Both the position numbers and the translations under genes were made by a program. This document shows positions 7,590 through 17,346 of a stretch of 64,000 bases of DNA, one piece after another. The stretch spans positions 7,040,235 through 7,104,234 of the forward strand of contig NZ_LGQW01000015.1 in the NCBI RefSeq assembly GCF_003116035.1, in the 5' to 3' direction. Origin of the DNA: Azospirillum sp. TSH64 (lineage in GTDB: Bacteria; Pseudomonadota; Alphaproteobacteria; Azospirillales; Azospirillaceae). Below the pieces are notes generated by a model. That model saw only the letters and a list, made by a program, of their open reading frames with translations, searched no databases and was not told where the DNA came from. Each line of letters begins with the position of its first letter. Position 1 is the stretch's first letter.

Positions 7590-8627
7590 TCACACTTCCT
7601 GGCAGGCGAGGTGGAGCAGAGTGCGTGCGGTGGCGGCCTCGTCGCCGGTCAGCTTTTCCAGCCCGGCGAAGGCACGTTCGGCATTCCGCAGGATGTAGGC
7701 GGCGTTTTCAGGATATTCGGCCGCCCGCCAGCCGGTGATCGAGATGGTCAGGGCGAGGCGGGCGGCGATCAGGTCGGGCAGCAAGTCCTTTTCATCCGCC
7801 GTCAGCGGCAGCACGGCGTTGTAGGCGCGGGTCATCTCGACGATGGAGCCGAAGGGCGTCTCGCCGCTGGTGACGTGGTAGGCGAGCGCCGTCGCCAGAT
7901 CGTTGATCAGCGGCGCCTTCAGCGCGTCGCCGAAATCGATGATGCCGGTGACCGCCTGATGCCCGGCCGGATCGACCACCGCATTGTGCGGGTTGAGGTC
8001 GTTGTGGATCACCTGATGGCGCAGGGCGGGCAGGCGCGGGGCGACCCGGTCGGCGAAACGGGCGATGAAGCGCTCCACCATCCGGCGGCGCGGACCTTCG
8101 GCCAGATAATGCAGCTTGTCGGCGACGCTGGCGGTGCGCGTGATGTCCCACAGCAGGTCGCGCTGCGAGCCCGGATGCTCGTAGTCGGCCAGCGCGAGGT
8201 CGAGCCGGGCCAGCGTCGTTCCCAGCGCCCGCATCAGTCCCGGTGAGGCCGGTGCCGCATGGAGCGGCGTACCGTCGAGATAGGTCAGCAACCGCAGGAT
8301 CATCGGATGGCCGTCGATCAGGACCGTCGTCTGCGCTTCGCCCTCCCGGGTCGGCACGACGCGCGGCACCGGCAGGGACGGGTCGCGGGAGGCCACATGC
8401 TGCATGGCGCCGGTCTGGAAGGCGGTGACCGGTTGCGGTTCGGCCGGGTTGGTGAACTTCAGCACATAGCCCCGCCCGTCGGGCGTGGTGATGTGGAAGT
8501 TGCGGTCGCGCTCGCTGCTCAGTTCACGGACGTCGCCGGCCAGCCCGAAATGCCGCAGCATCATGGCGCCTGCCTCGTTCCCGGAGATCGGCGGCGCGAC
8601 CGTGGTCAGTACGTTACCCTGTGTCAT
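7590..8627 (-). CDS. aminoglycoside-phosphotransferase-fold small-molecule kinase (hydroxylysine-kinase-like)
   Basis: A 345-residue APH/choline-kinase-fold protein. It has a nucleotide-binding lysine in GYVLKFTNP, the catalytic loop HNDLNPHNAVV and the metal-binding aspartate in GIIDFGDALKAP. Similar proteins include hydroxylysine kinase (AGPHD1) and homoserine kinase ThrB-type enzymes. Its gene ends 6 bases before the phospho-lyase start, so the two are probably co-translated. The likely job is to phosphorylate a hydroxyl of an amino alcohol or hydroxy-amino acid so that the partner can remove phosphate and ammonia. A GntR-type palindrome lies at 8664-8673 in its leader. Confidence 0.85.
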   Translation of the reverse strand: MTQGNVLTTVAPPISGNEAGAMMLRHFGLAGDVRELSSERDRNFHITTPDGRGYVLKFTNPAEPQPVTAFQTGAMQHVASRDPSLPVPRVVPTREGEAQTTVLIDGHPMILRLLTYLDGTPLHAAPASPGLMRALGTTLARLDLALADYEHPGSQRDLLWDITRTASVADKLHYLAEGPRRRMVERFIARFADRVAPRLPALRHQVIHNDLNPHNAVVDPAGHQAVTGIIDFGDALKAPLINDLATALAYHVTSGETPFGSIVEMTRAYNAVLPLTADEKDLLPDLIAARLALTISITGWRAAEYPENAAYILRNAERAFAGLEKLTGDEAATARTLLHLACQEV

Positions 8628-8663
8628 GGCCGCGCTCTCCTCGTCAGTCGAAACGTCAATGTT

Positions 8664-8673
8664 TGATGCATCA
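8664..8673. promoter_or_regulatory. GntR/FadR-type operator TGATGCATCA (copy 1)
   Basis: A perfect 10-base palindrome 37 bases upstream of the kinase start codon. The identical sequence recurs at 9459-9468 between the GntR gene and the dehydrogenase gene. Two exact copies at two promoters flanking a FadR-type regulator gene make it the likely binding site of that regulator. Confidence 0.65.
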
Positions 8674-8714
8674 TCGTCATGCGGGGGCCCGGCTTCGGGT
8701 GCCGGTGGAATGTA

Positions 8715-9422
8715 TCAGGAAACCAGGGTTCCCGGTTGGGCTTGCGGTTGGGCGTCCCGGCGCTCGGCATCGATCCTTTCCAGGATCGGTCCGCTGGCCA
8801 GTTGGATGTCGTCCTGGATGGCGCGGGCGGCGGCCGGGCCGTCATGACGGCGGATGGCATCCATCAGCGGGTAGTGATGGTCGATCATCGTGCGGCCGGC
8901 TCCGCCATAGACGTCGGCGATCAACGGCCCCATCTGGAGCCAGAGCCGCCGCAGAATGTCGCCCAGCACCGGCATGTCGGCGATTTCCGCCAGCTTGAAG
9001 TGGAAGATCTGATTCAGTTCGGTCGCCAGCGCGGTGTTGCCGGCGGCCATCGCCTCCTCGTTGTGCGTCAGCAGCGCTTCCAACTGCTCGATCTGGGCGG
9101 GTGTAGCCCGCTCGGCGGCGCGGGCGGCGGCCAGCCCTTCCAGATTGACGCGGATGTCCCGGATTTCCAGATAGGCGGCGCGGGTCAGCATCGGGACGCG
9201 GATGTCGCGCGGCGAGCGCAGCACCAGCGCCTGATCCTGCACCAGCCGCAGGATGGCGTCGCGCACCGGGGTGACGCTGGTCCCCAGCCGTTCGGCCAGA
9301 TCGCGGATCTTCAGCCGGTCGTTCGGCTTGAACACGCCCCGCATCAGCGCCTCGCACAATTTCTGGTAAATTGTGCTGCCGAGATTGTCGTGTTCAAGAA
9401 GGCTGAGGTCGAACCCGCTCAT
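8715..9422 (-). CDS. GntR family regulator, FadR subfamily
   Basis: A 235-residue regulator. Residues about 10-75 are the GntR winged helix (STIYQKLCEALMRGVFKPNDRLKIRDLAERLGTSVTPVR) and residues 85-220 are an FCD ligand domain, with Arg/Asp/His residues typical of its metal-carboxylate pocket (RDIRVNLEG, NQIFHFKLAEIA, MIDHHYPLMDAI). I start at the ATG at 9422, where the HTH domain begins; the longer frame has an atypical N-terminus. It probably controls both the kinase/phospho-lyase operon and the divergent dehydrogenase/racemase operon through the shared palindrome, with the ligand likely an organic acid or amino-acid product. Confidence 0.87.
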   Translation of the reverse strand: MSGFDLSLLEHDNLGSTIYQKLCEALMRGVFKPNDRLKIRDLAERLGTSVTPVRDAILRLVQDQALVLRSPRDIRVPMLTRAAYLEIRDIRVNLEGLAAARAAERATPAQIEQLEALLTHNEEAMAAGNTALATELNQIFHFKLAEIADMPVLGDILRRLWLQMGPLIADVYGGAGRTMIDHHYPLMDAIRRHDGPAAARAIQDDIQLASGPILERIDAERRDAQPQAQPGTLVS

Positions 9423-9456
9423 CGTCTGCCCGCCACCCGGCCATCTTGTGTTGCTG

Positions 9457-9470
9457 TATGATGCATCATA
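9457..9470. promoter_or_regulatory. GntR/FadR-type operator TATGATGCATCATA (copy 2)
   Basis: A perfect 14-base palindrome containing the TGATGCATCA core, between the leftward GntR gene (start 9422) and the rightward dehydrogenase gene (start 9565). Its position allows control of both divergent promoters and hence autoregulation. Confidence 0.7.
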
Positions 9471-9564
9471 TTGACCCGGTCGCGGAGGAAGGTCAAGCTG
9501 TCCCTGCCGCGCGCCTCCGTGCCCGGCCGTCTTTTCGATCCTTTTGCGCAGGAGTGCTCCCGCA

Positions 9565-10509
9565 ATGCCGCCACCTCCGCCGTCCGCCACGCCCGTTGCC
9601 GTGCTTGGCTGCGGGTTGATCGGCGAAAGCTGGTCGGCTCTGTTCCTGGCCCACGGGCTGGACGTGGTCGCCTGGGACCCCGACGGCGCCGTGCTGGCCG
9701 CCTTGCCGCAGCGCGTGGAGCGGCTGTTCGGCCAGTTGCAGGCGCTGGGGGCCGCCGCCGCTCAACCCGGCCGCCTGTCCGTCGCGCCGTCGGTTGCGGC
9801 GGCGGTCGGCGATGCCGGCTGGATTCAGGAGAACGCGCCGGAAAAGACCGCGGTCAAGCACAGCCTCTATGCCGAGGTGGAGGCGGCGGCAAGGCCGGAT
9901 GCGGTGATCGCCAGCAGCACCTCCTCGCTGACCTGGAGCGATCTGGCGGCGGGCGTGGTGCGGCGCGAGCGCCTCATCACCGCCCACCCCTTCAATCCGC
10001 CGCACCTGATGCCGCTGGTCGAGCTGTTCGCCGCCGATGCGCAGGTTCTGGCGCGGGCCGAGGCCTTCTATCGCGGCCTTGGCCGCGAGACGGTGGCGCT
10101 GAAGAAGGATGCGGTCGGCCACATCGCCAACCGGCTGGCGTCCGCCCTGTGGCGCGAGGCGGTCAACATCGTGGCGGAGGGCATTGCCGATGTCGCCGAC
10201 GTCGATGCGGCGCTGGTCCATGGTCCGGGATTGCGTTGGTCGGTGATCGGCGCCCATATGGCCTATCATCTGGGCGGCGGCCCCGGCGGCATCGCCCATT
10301 ACCTCGACCATCTCGGACCGAGCCAGGAGCGGCGCTGGGCGACGCTCGGCAGCCCCAGCCTGACGCCGGAGGTCCGCCAACTGCTGGTCGATGGAATCGC
10401 AGAGGAAGCCGCCGGCCGCTCCATCGCCGCGCTGGAGGCCGAACGGGACCGCGGGCTGATGCTGGCGCTGGCCGCCCGACAGACTGCAAAACAGGGAGAG
10501 GATGCATGA
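9565..10509 (+). CDS. 3-hydroxyacyl-CoA dehydrogenase-like NAD(P)-dependent oxidoreductase
   Basis: A 314-residue member of the family that includes L-carnitine dehydrogenase, L-gulonate 3-dehydrogenase (lambda-crystallin) and 3-hydroxybutyryl-CoA dehydrogenase. The Rossmann motif is VAVLGCGLIG with the NAD-selecting Asp in VAWDPD. The catalytic region has STSSLTWSDLAAG, the His in HPFNPPHLMPLVE and GHIANRL. The C-terminal helical domain is short, which suits a free hydroxy acid better than an acyl-CoA. CAGGAG about 10 bases before the ATG at 9565 supports that start. It overlaps the next gene by four bases (ATGA). It probably oxidises the product of the phospho-lyase branch, but the substrate is not known. 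Confidence 0.82.
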   Translation: MPPPPPSATPVAVLGCGLIGESWSALFLAHGLDVVAWDPDGAVLAALPQRVERLFGQLQALGAAAAQPGRLSVAPSVAAAVGDAGWIQENAPEKTAVKHSLYAEVEAAARPDAVIASSTSSLTWSDLAAGVVRRERLITAHPFNPPHLMPLVELFAADAQVLARAEAFYRGLGRETVALKKDAVGHIANRLASALWREAVNIVAEGIADVADVDAALVHGPGLRWSVIGAHMAYHLGGGPGGIAHYLDHLGPSQERRWATLGSPSLTPEVRQLLVDGIAEEAAGRSIAALEAERDRGLMLALAARQTAKQGEDA

Positions 10510-11219
10510 CCGCCGAAACGGGTGCCGCCATGCCGGGGCCGCGCATCGCGCTGATCCATGCGCTAGAGGAATCGGTGGCGCCGGCACGGGCCGCTTTCCG
10601 GGCGCATTGGCCGGAGGCGCGGATTTTCGACCTGCTCGACACCTCGCTGGCCGTCGATCTGGCGGAGGCCGGCCGGCTCGACGAGGCGATGATGGGGCGG
10701 TTCCGGACGCTGGCCGACTATGCCGCCGGCACGGTGGGCGCGAGTGGACGCACGGCGGGCATCCTGTTCACCTGTTCCGCCTTCGCCCCGGCCATCGACG
10801 CGGTCAAGCGGCAGCTGCCGATCCCGGTGCTGCGGCCGAACGAATCCGCCTTCGAGGCGGCGATGGCGGTCGGCGACCGGATCGGCATCGTCGTCAGCTT
10901 CGGCCCGTCCGCCTTGTCCCTGCGCACCGAGCTGCTGGCGATGGCCGCCGCTGCCGGCCGCCGGATCGAGGTCACCGTCGCGGTTGCCGACGGCGCGCTG
11001 GCGGCGCTCAAGAGCGGTGACGGCGAGGGGCATGACGAGCGCGTCGCAGGGACCGTGGAGCAGCTGCGCGGCTGCGATGTCGTCATTCTCGGCCAGTTCT
11101 CGATGGCGCGGGCGCAGCCGAGGCTTCAGCCCCTGCTGTCCGTCCCGGTGCTGACCACGCCCGCGGCGGCGGTGGAGGCCCTGCGCCGCCTGACGCAGCC
11201 GGCGGGCGTGGTCCCATAA
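10506..11219 (+). CDS. Asp/Glu/hydantoin racemase-fold protein lacking the second catalytic cysteine
   Basis: A 237-residue protein of the Asp/Glu racemase superfamily. The first catalytic cysteine is present (Cys90 in GILFTCSAF). The second, normally in an LGC-x-G-M-like motif, is replaced by glutamine (Gln197 in VVILGQFSM). Two-cysteine members racemise amino acids or isomerise maleate; loss of one thiol points to a different reaction such as a decarboxylase or hydrolase-like step. The gene is translationally coupled (ATGA) to the dehydrogenase, so the two should act on related compounds. Confidence 0.8.
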   Translation: MTAETGAAMPGPRIALIHALEESVAPARAAFRAHWPEARIFDLLDTSLAVDLAEAGRLDEAMMGRFRTLADYAAGTVGASGRTAGILFTCSAFAPAIDAVKRQLPIPVLRPNESAFEAAMAVGDRIGIVVSFGPSALSLRTELLAMAAAAGRRIEVTVAVADGALAALKSGDGEGHDERVAGTVEQLRGCDVVILGQFSMARAQPRLQPLLSVPVLTTPAAAVEALRRLTQPAGVVP

Positions 11220-11241
11220 CCGGGCAGGTCTTGGTGCAGAC

Positions 11242-11970
11242 CTAGCGCAGACCGATGGCGCGGTCGCGGGCGCTGAGGATGTGGGTGCCGATGGCATCTT
11301 TGGCCCGCTCCGGGTCGCGGGCCTGGATGGCGTGGATGATGGCCAGATGCTCGCGCATGGTCGGCACCAGCACGGCGGTGTTCAGCCTGGTCTTCGACTG
11401 CTTGATCAGCCGGATCTTGATCTGGTTGACCCGGTAGGCGTCGGAAATGATGGCGTTGCCCAGCGCGTCGATGATCGTCAGGTGCAGCGCCCAGTCGATG
11501 TCCTGCGCCTCCTGCAACAGGGCCGGCCGGATGCCGCCGGCGCCCAAGTCGGCTTCCGCTTCGGCGCAGGCGGCGATGATGCGCTCGTGATCGTCCAGCA
11601 GCGCGCGGACCGTCGCCTCCGGCGCCTCCCGGGCGAAGACCGCCACCGCTTCGCGTTCCAGGAACAGGCGGAACTGGAAGGCGTCGCGGATGAGGTTCAG
11701 GTCGACATGGGCGACCTGCATCCCCCGCTGCGGCACGGTCTTCACCAGCCCTTCGGCCTCAAGCCGGGGGATCAGTTCGCGGATCGCCCCCAGCGGCAGT
11801 TCGGTCAACTCGACCAGCTCGCGCTGCGAGATGAACTGCCCGGGGCGGATCTCGTCCGCCAGCAGCCGCTGCGTGAAGCTCTCGTAAGCCCGGCTGCGCA
11901 GGTTGACCGAGTCCCGGTCTCGCTTGGCCAGATCCGGTTTGGCCCGGTCGCTGTTGGCGGAGGTCGTCAT
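11242..11970 (-). CDS. GntR family regulator, FadR subfamily
   Basis: A 242-residue regulator with a GntR winged helix (about residues 25-95, SYESFTQ-like start, ISQRELVELTELPLGAIRELIPRLEAEG) and an FCD-type helical domain (ALHLTIIDALGN, TMREHLAIIHAIQARDPERA). It lies 29 bases downstream of the DapA-like gene on the same strand. That pair diverges from the sugar ABC operon starting at 13121, so this protein is the obvious candidate regulator of the transporter and of its own operon. Confidence 0.87.
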   Translation of the reverse strand: MTTSANSDRAKPDLAKRDRDSVNLRSRAYESFTQRLLADEIRPGQFISQRELVELTELPLGAIRELIPRLEAEGLVKTVPQRGMQVAHVDLNLIRDAFQFRLFLEREAVAVFAREAPEATVRALLDDHERIIAACAEAEADLGAGGIRPALLQEAQDIDWALHLTIIDALGNAIISDAYRVNQIKIRLIKQSKTRLNTAVLVPTMREHLAIIHAIQARDPERAKDAIGTHILSARDRAIGLR

Positions 11971-11999
11971 CCGTGTGCTGTCCCGTCAGGAGGGCCCCA

Positions 12000-12899
12000 T
12001 CAGGCGGCCCTATCCGCGAACACCCGGTCGAAGAGATGCCCGAGCGTCGCGGTGTCCGCCACCGACATAGGCAGCAAAGGCGCCCTCACCGTCAACCATG
12101 CGCTGTCGCCGGTGGCGTGCGACACCAGCGCCTTGACCGCCGGGGTGACCGGGTAGCGCAGCACGGCGTCCACCAGCTCGACCAATGCGGCGTCGTCGCG
12201 GCCCTGATGGACCACCGTCCGCAGCCGTCCCGGCACCAGATTGGCCATGCCGGAAATGGCGCCCTGGCCGCCGTCGCGCACCGCCTGGGCCAGCACCCGC
12301 TCGTCGCCGATCAGCACGGCGAGATCGTCGCGGTGGGCGGCGAGAAGCTGCTGGCTGTAGCCCCAGTCGCCGGCCGAATCCTTGACACCGGTGATCGCCT
12401 GCGGGAAGGCGGCCTTCAGCCGGCCGATCAACTCGATCGACAGCGGAACCGCGGTGACCGACGGGATGTGGTAGAGGATGATGTCGCGCGCCCGGTCGCC
12501 CAGCTTGGCGATGAAGCTGGAGAACCACGCGAACAGCCCGTCGTCCGACACGCCCTTGAAGTAGAAGGGTGGGGCGACCAGCAGCGCCCGCGCGTCCGCA
12601 TCGAGCAGCTGGTTGGCCTGGGCCAGCGCGTCGTGCAGCGACGCGGCGATGACGCCGCCGACCACATGGCTGCGGAAATCTATGCCGGCGCCTTTCAGCG
12701 CGCCGATCATCTGCTCGCGCGCCACATGGCCGAGCAGCGGACCCTCTCCCGTGGTGCCGAACAGGGTCACCGAGTCGCAGCCGCTGGCGAGGCACCAGGC
12801 GACATGCCGGGTCAGGCGGGCCAGATCCACGCTGCCGTCCTCATGGTAGGGCGTGGTCAGCGCGCAGGACAGACCGAAGCGGCCAGTGGATTGATTCAC
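12000..12899 (-). CDS. DapA-like aldolase/dehydratase (DHDPS/NAL family)
   Basis: A 299-residue TIM-barrel protein of the dihydrodipicolinate synthase/N-acetylneuraminate lyase family. It has the GTTGEG motif (SVTLFGTTGEGPLLG), the catalytic Tyr in ILYHIPSVT and the Schiff-base lysine in ITGVKDSAGD. Members in sugar loci cleave or dehydrate 2-keto-3-deoxy sugar acids. The start is a GTG at 12899 with GGGAGAA about 8 bases upstream; the ATG-type extension to 12962 lacks this. It is transcribed divergently from the sugar transporter and with the GntR gene. A DapA homologue is also part of the L-fucose locus of Campylobacter jejuni. Confidence 0.88.
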   Translation of the reverse strand: MNQSTGRFGLSCALTTPYHEDGSVDLARLTRHVAWCLASGCDSVTLFGTTGEGPLLGHVAREQMIGALKGAGIDFRSHVVGGVIAASLHDALAQANQLLDADARALLVAPPFYFKGVSDDGLFAWFSSFIAKLGDRARDIILYHIPSVTAVPLSIELIGRLKAAFPQAITGVKDSAGDWGYSQQLLAAHRDDLAVLIGDERVLAQAVRDGGQGAISGMANLVPGRLRTVVHQGRDDAALVELVDAVLRYPVTPAVKALVSHATGDSAWLTVRAPLLPMSVADTATLGHLFDRVFADRAA

Positions 12900-12956
12900 T
12901 TTGCATTTCTCCCAGGGGCGGCTGGACGGACGGCCGAACGGCCACCGCGTTACGAC

Positions 12957-12966
12957 TAACATGTTA
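12957..12966. promoter_or_regulatory. palindrome TAACATGTTA, candidate operator of the GntR regulator
   Basis: A perfect 10-base palindrome in the divergent region between the DapA-like gene (start 12899) and the ABC operon (start 13121). GntR-family operators are short palindromes of this kind. No second copy was found nearby, so the assignment is tentative. Confidence 0.4.
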
Positions 12967-13120
12967 CTAGGATGTTTTTCGTTTGCAAGGGGGCTGCGCT
13001 GGATTTATACGTTGACCAAGCAATCAAATCGGTGGCGGCGCGGATCCGTGTCGCTCACAGTATCCGCCGGTCAGGACAAGGCCGGGCATCAAAGGCCCGG
13101 GCGATAACGGGGAGGAGTGC

Positions 13121-14467
13121 ATGTCGATGTCGAACGGAATGTCTTTGTCGCGCCGCCGGCTTCTGGCGTCGGGCGCCGCGGCCGGTGCGCTGGGCCTCAG
13201 CGGTATCGGCTTGCCCGCCTTCGCCCAGACCGGCGGGGTCAACTGGCGCAAATATGCCGGCACCAAGATCGAGGTGAACCTGATCAAGAGCCCGCGCGGC
13301 GACACGCTGACCAAGTACCAGAAGGAATTCGAGGAGCTGACCGGCATCACTGTGGTGTCGGAACAGACCCCGGAGCAGCAGCAGCGCCAAAAGGCGGTGA
13401 TCGAGCTGACCTCCGGACGGCCGAGCTTCGACGTCGTGCACATCAGCTACCATGTCCAGAAGCGCCAGTTCGAGAAGGGCAAGTGGCTTGCCGACCTGAC
13501 GCCCTTCATCAAGGACCCGGCGCTGACCGACGCCGGCTTCCTCGACGACTTCTCCGAAGCCGGCGTGACCTTCGCCCGCAATCCGGAAGGCGGGATCGGT
13601 GCCTTGCCCTTCTCGGTCGATTACTGGATCGTCTATTGGAACAAGGACCTCTTCGCCAAGAAGAACCTGTCCTTCCCCAAGACCTTCGACGAGATGGTGG
13701 CCGCCGCCGCGGCACTGACCGACCCGCCGAGCCAGACCTACGGCTTCGTCGCCCGCGGCATGAAGAACGCCAACACGCCGGTGTGGACCAGCCTGCTGCT
13801 GGGTTACGACCAGTACAGCGTCGACGCCAACCGCAACCTGCTGACCGACACGCCGGAGGCCATCGAGGCGGCGAAGCTCTACCAGACGCTGATGACCAAG
13901 TCGGCGCCGCCGGGCGTCACCGGCTTCAACTGGGCGGAATGCCAGTCGGCCTTCCTCCAGGGCCGCGTCGGCATGTGGTTCGACGGCGTCGGCTTCGCCC
14001 CGCCGCTGGAGGATCCGGAGAAGTCGCGCGTCGTCGGCAAGGTCGGTTACGGCCTGATGCCCAAGGGGCCGAAGGCGCATGCCGCCGCCACCACCGGCGA
14101 CGGCATCGGCGTCACCGCGGCGTCGAAGAACAAGGAAGCCGCCTATCTCTATTGCCAGTGGGCGACCGGCAAGCTGATGGGCGCCCGCCTGTTGCAGGCC
14201 GGGGCCGGCGTGCCGTTCCGCACCTCCGTCCTGTCGGACGCCGAGGTGCGCAAGGGCGTCAAGATGCCGGCGGCCTGGGTCGATGCCGTGGTCGAATCGG
14301 CCAAGATCAGCCGCCTCGCCTTGCCGGTCATCATCCCGGTCACTGAATTCCGCGACGTGCTGGGCGGGGCGCTGACCAACATGATCTCCGGCAGCGACCC
14401 GGCGGCGGAATTGAAGCGCGCCACCGCCGACTTCAAGCCGATCCTCGAGCGTAGCGAGAAGACGTGA
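13121..14467 (+). CDS. ABC sugar transporter substrate-binding protein (CUT1 type), Tat-exported
   Basis: A 448-residue extracellular solute-binding protein of family 1 (maltose/glycerol-phosphate-binding type). The N-terminus has a twin-arginine signal (SRRRLLASG, residues about 10-18) ending near AFAQ. The body has the usual motifs (TLTKYQKEFEELTGI, AYLYCQWATGKLMG). A very strong GGGGAGGAG precedes the ATG. Its stop overlaps the GTG start of the first permease. It is the first gene of a plus-strand operon running to at least 20062 and should deliver the sugar used by the downstream enzymes. Confidence 0.92.
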   Translation: MSMSNGMSLSRRRLLASGAAAGALGLSGIGLPAFAQTGGVNWRKYAGTKIEVNLIKSPRGDTLTKYQKEFEELTGITVVSEQTPEQQQRQKAVIELTSGRPSFDVVHISYHVQKRQFEKGKWLADLTPFIKDPALTDAGFLDDFSEAGVTFARNPEGGIGALPFSVDYWIVYWNKDLFAKKNLSFPKTFDEMVAAAAALTDPPSQTYGFVARGMKNANTPVWTSLLLGYDQYSVDANRNLLTDTPEAIEAAKLYQTLMTKSAPPGVTGFNWAECQSAFLQGRVGMWFDGVGFAPPLEDPEKSRVVGKVGYGLMPKGPKAHAAATTGDGIGVTAASKNKEAAYLYCQWATGKLMGARLLQAGAGVPFRTSVLSDAEVRKGVKMPAAWVDAVVESAKISRLALPVIIPVTEFRDVLGGALTNMISGSDPAAELKRATADFKPILERSEKT

Positions 14468-15396
14468 GCATCCTGACCTCGTCTGACCGTGTGGTCGGCG
14501 CCGCTTCCGTCGGCAGGACGAAGCGGCTCCGGCCTTCCTACTGGCCCTTCGTGGTGCCGGCGCTGATCGTCGTCATCGGGGTCATCGTCTTTCCCTGGGT
14601 CTTCACCCTGTGGATGAGCGCCATGGAATGGCGCATCGGCGAGGAACAGCGCTTCGTCGGTTTACAGAACTATGCCCGGCTGTTCACCGACGTGCGCTTC
14701 CTGGAGGCGATGCTCCACACGCTGGTCTACACCGCGCTGTCGGTCCTGGCCCCGCTGGTGCTCGGCACCGCGGCGGCGCTGGCCTTCAACACCAAGCTGC
14801 CGGCGAGAGGCCTGCTGCGCGGCATCTTCGTCATGCCGATGATGGCGACCCCGGTCGCCATCGCGCTGGTGTGGACGATGATGTTCCACCCGCAGCTGGG
14901 CGTGCTGAACTACCTGCTGTCTCTGGTCGGAATCGGACCGCTGCAATGGGTCTACCACCCCAGCACGGTGATCCTGTCGCTGGTGCTGGTGGAAACCTGG
15001 CAATGGACGCCGCTGGTGATGCTGATCGTGCTGGGCGGTCTGGCGGCGCTGCCGACCGAGCCGTACGAGAGCGCGCAGATCGACGGCGCCACCGCCTGGC
15101 AGCGCTTCCGCTATCTGACCCTGCCGATGATCAAGCCCTTCCTGATGGTGGCGGTCATCATCCGCACCATCGACGCGCTGAAGAGCTTCGACATCCTCTA
15201 CACCATCACCCAGGGCGGGCCGGGCACGGCGTCGGAGACGATCAACCTGTATCTCTACAGCGTCGCCTTCACCTATTACGACATCGGCTACGGCTCGGCC
15301 ATCGCGGTGGTGTTCTTCGTGCTGATCATCCTGCTGTCGCTGATCCTGCTGTACCTGCGCCAGCGTAGCGCCTGGAATACGGGAGACGGGCAATGA
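14464..15396 (+). CDS. ABC sugar transporter permease, MalF/UgpA type
   Basis: A 310-residue inner-membrane permease with six predicted membrane segments and the EAA loop (ESAQIDGATAWQRFRYLTLPMIKP). The GTG start at 14464 overlaps the upstream stop (GTGA), which supports translational coupling. It pairs with the next gene to form the membrane channel of the importer. Confidence 0.92.
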   Translation: MSILTSSDRVVGAASVGRTKRLRPSYWPFVVPALIVVIGVIVFPWVFTLWMSAMEWRIGEEQRFVGLQNYARLFTDVRFLEAMLHTLVYTALSVLAPLVLGTAAALAFNTKLPARGLLRGIFVMPMMATPVAIALVWTMMFHPQLGVLNYLLSLVGIGPLQWVYHPSTVILSLVLVETWQWTPLVMLIVLGGLAALPTEPYESAQIDGATAWQRFRYLTLPMIKPFLMVAVIIRTIDALKSFDILYTITQGGPGTASETINLYLYSVAFTYYDIGYGSAIAVVFFVLIILLSLILLYLRQRSAWNTGDGQ

Positions 15397-16223
15397 GCCG
15401 GCCGCTGAGAAAGCTCCTGGACAAGGCCGGCATGGCCGTCTGCGTCCTGCTGCTGGTGTCGCCGGCGCTGCTGTTCTTCATCTGGATGCTGTCGCTGTCG
15501 CTGAAGTTTGAGATCGACAACGGCGCCTACCCGCCGATCCTGATCCCGGACCGCTTCGCCTGGAAGAACTACACGACGATCTTCGAGGGCAACAGCTTCC
15601 TGCTCTATTTCTGGAACAGCCTGATCGTCACCGGGGCGGCCACCCTGTTCGCGCTGGTGGTCGGCGTGCCCGCCGGCTACGGCATCGCCCGGATGCGGGC
15701 GCACAAGTCGGCGGTGGTCATCATGATCGCCCGCATGACGCCCGGCCTGTCCTTCCTGATCCCGCTGTTCCTGCTGTTCCAGTGGCTGGGCTTGCTCGGC
15801 ACGCTGTGGCCGCAGATCATCATCCATCTGGTCGTCACCGTGCCCATCGTGATCTGGATCATGATCGGCTATTTCGAGACGACGCCGATGGAGCTGGAGG
15901 AGGCGGCGATGGTCGACGGTGCGACGCGCTGGCAGATCTTCGCCAAGGTGGCGCTGCCGATCGCCAAGCCCGGCATCGTCGTCGCCTTCATCCTGTCGGT
16001 GATCTTCTCCTGGAACAACTTCGTCTTCGGCATCGTGCTGGCCAGCCGCGAGACGCGGACCCTGCCGGTCGCCGTCTACAACATGCTGTCCTTCGAGCAG
16101 GTGAGCTGGGGCCCGCTGGCCGCCGCAGCCCTGGTGGTGACGCTGCCGGTGCTGATCCTGACCGTGGCCGCCCAGCGCCAGATCGTGGCGGGCCTGACCG
16201 CCGGCGCCGTCAAGGGCGGCTGA
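15393..16223 (+). CDS. ABC sugar transporter permease, MalG/UgpE type
   Basis: A 276-residue permease with six membrane segments and an EAA loop (EEAAMVDGATRWQIFAKVALPIAKPG). Its ATG overlaps the stop codon of the first permease (ATGA at 15393-15396). It is the second half of the heterodimeric membrane channel. Confidence 0.92.
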   Translation: MSRPLRKLLDKAGMAVCVLLLVSPALLFFIWMLSLSLKFEIDNGAYPPILIPDRFAWKNYTTIFEGNSFLLYFWNSLIVTGAATLFALVVGVPAGYGIARMRAHKSAVVIMIARMTPGLSFLIPLFLLFQWLGLLGTLWPQIIIHLVVTVPIVIWIMIGYFETTPMELEEAAMVDGATRWQIFAKVALPIAKPGIVVAFILSVIFSWNNFVFGIVLASRETRTLPVAVYNMLSFEQVSWGPLAAAALVVTLPVLILTVAAQRQIVAGLTAGAVKGG

Positions 16224-16248
16224 TCCATCCCAAGAAAGAGACGACCCC

Positions 16249-17345
<1,097 letters not shown>

Positions 17346-17346
<1 letters not shown>

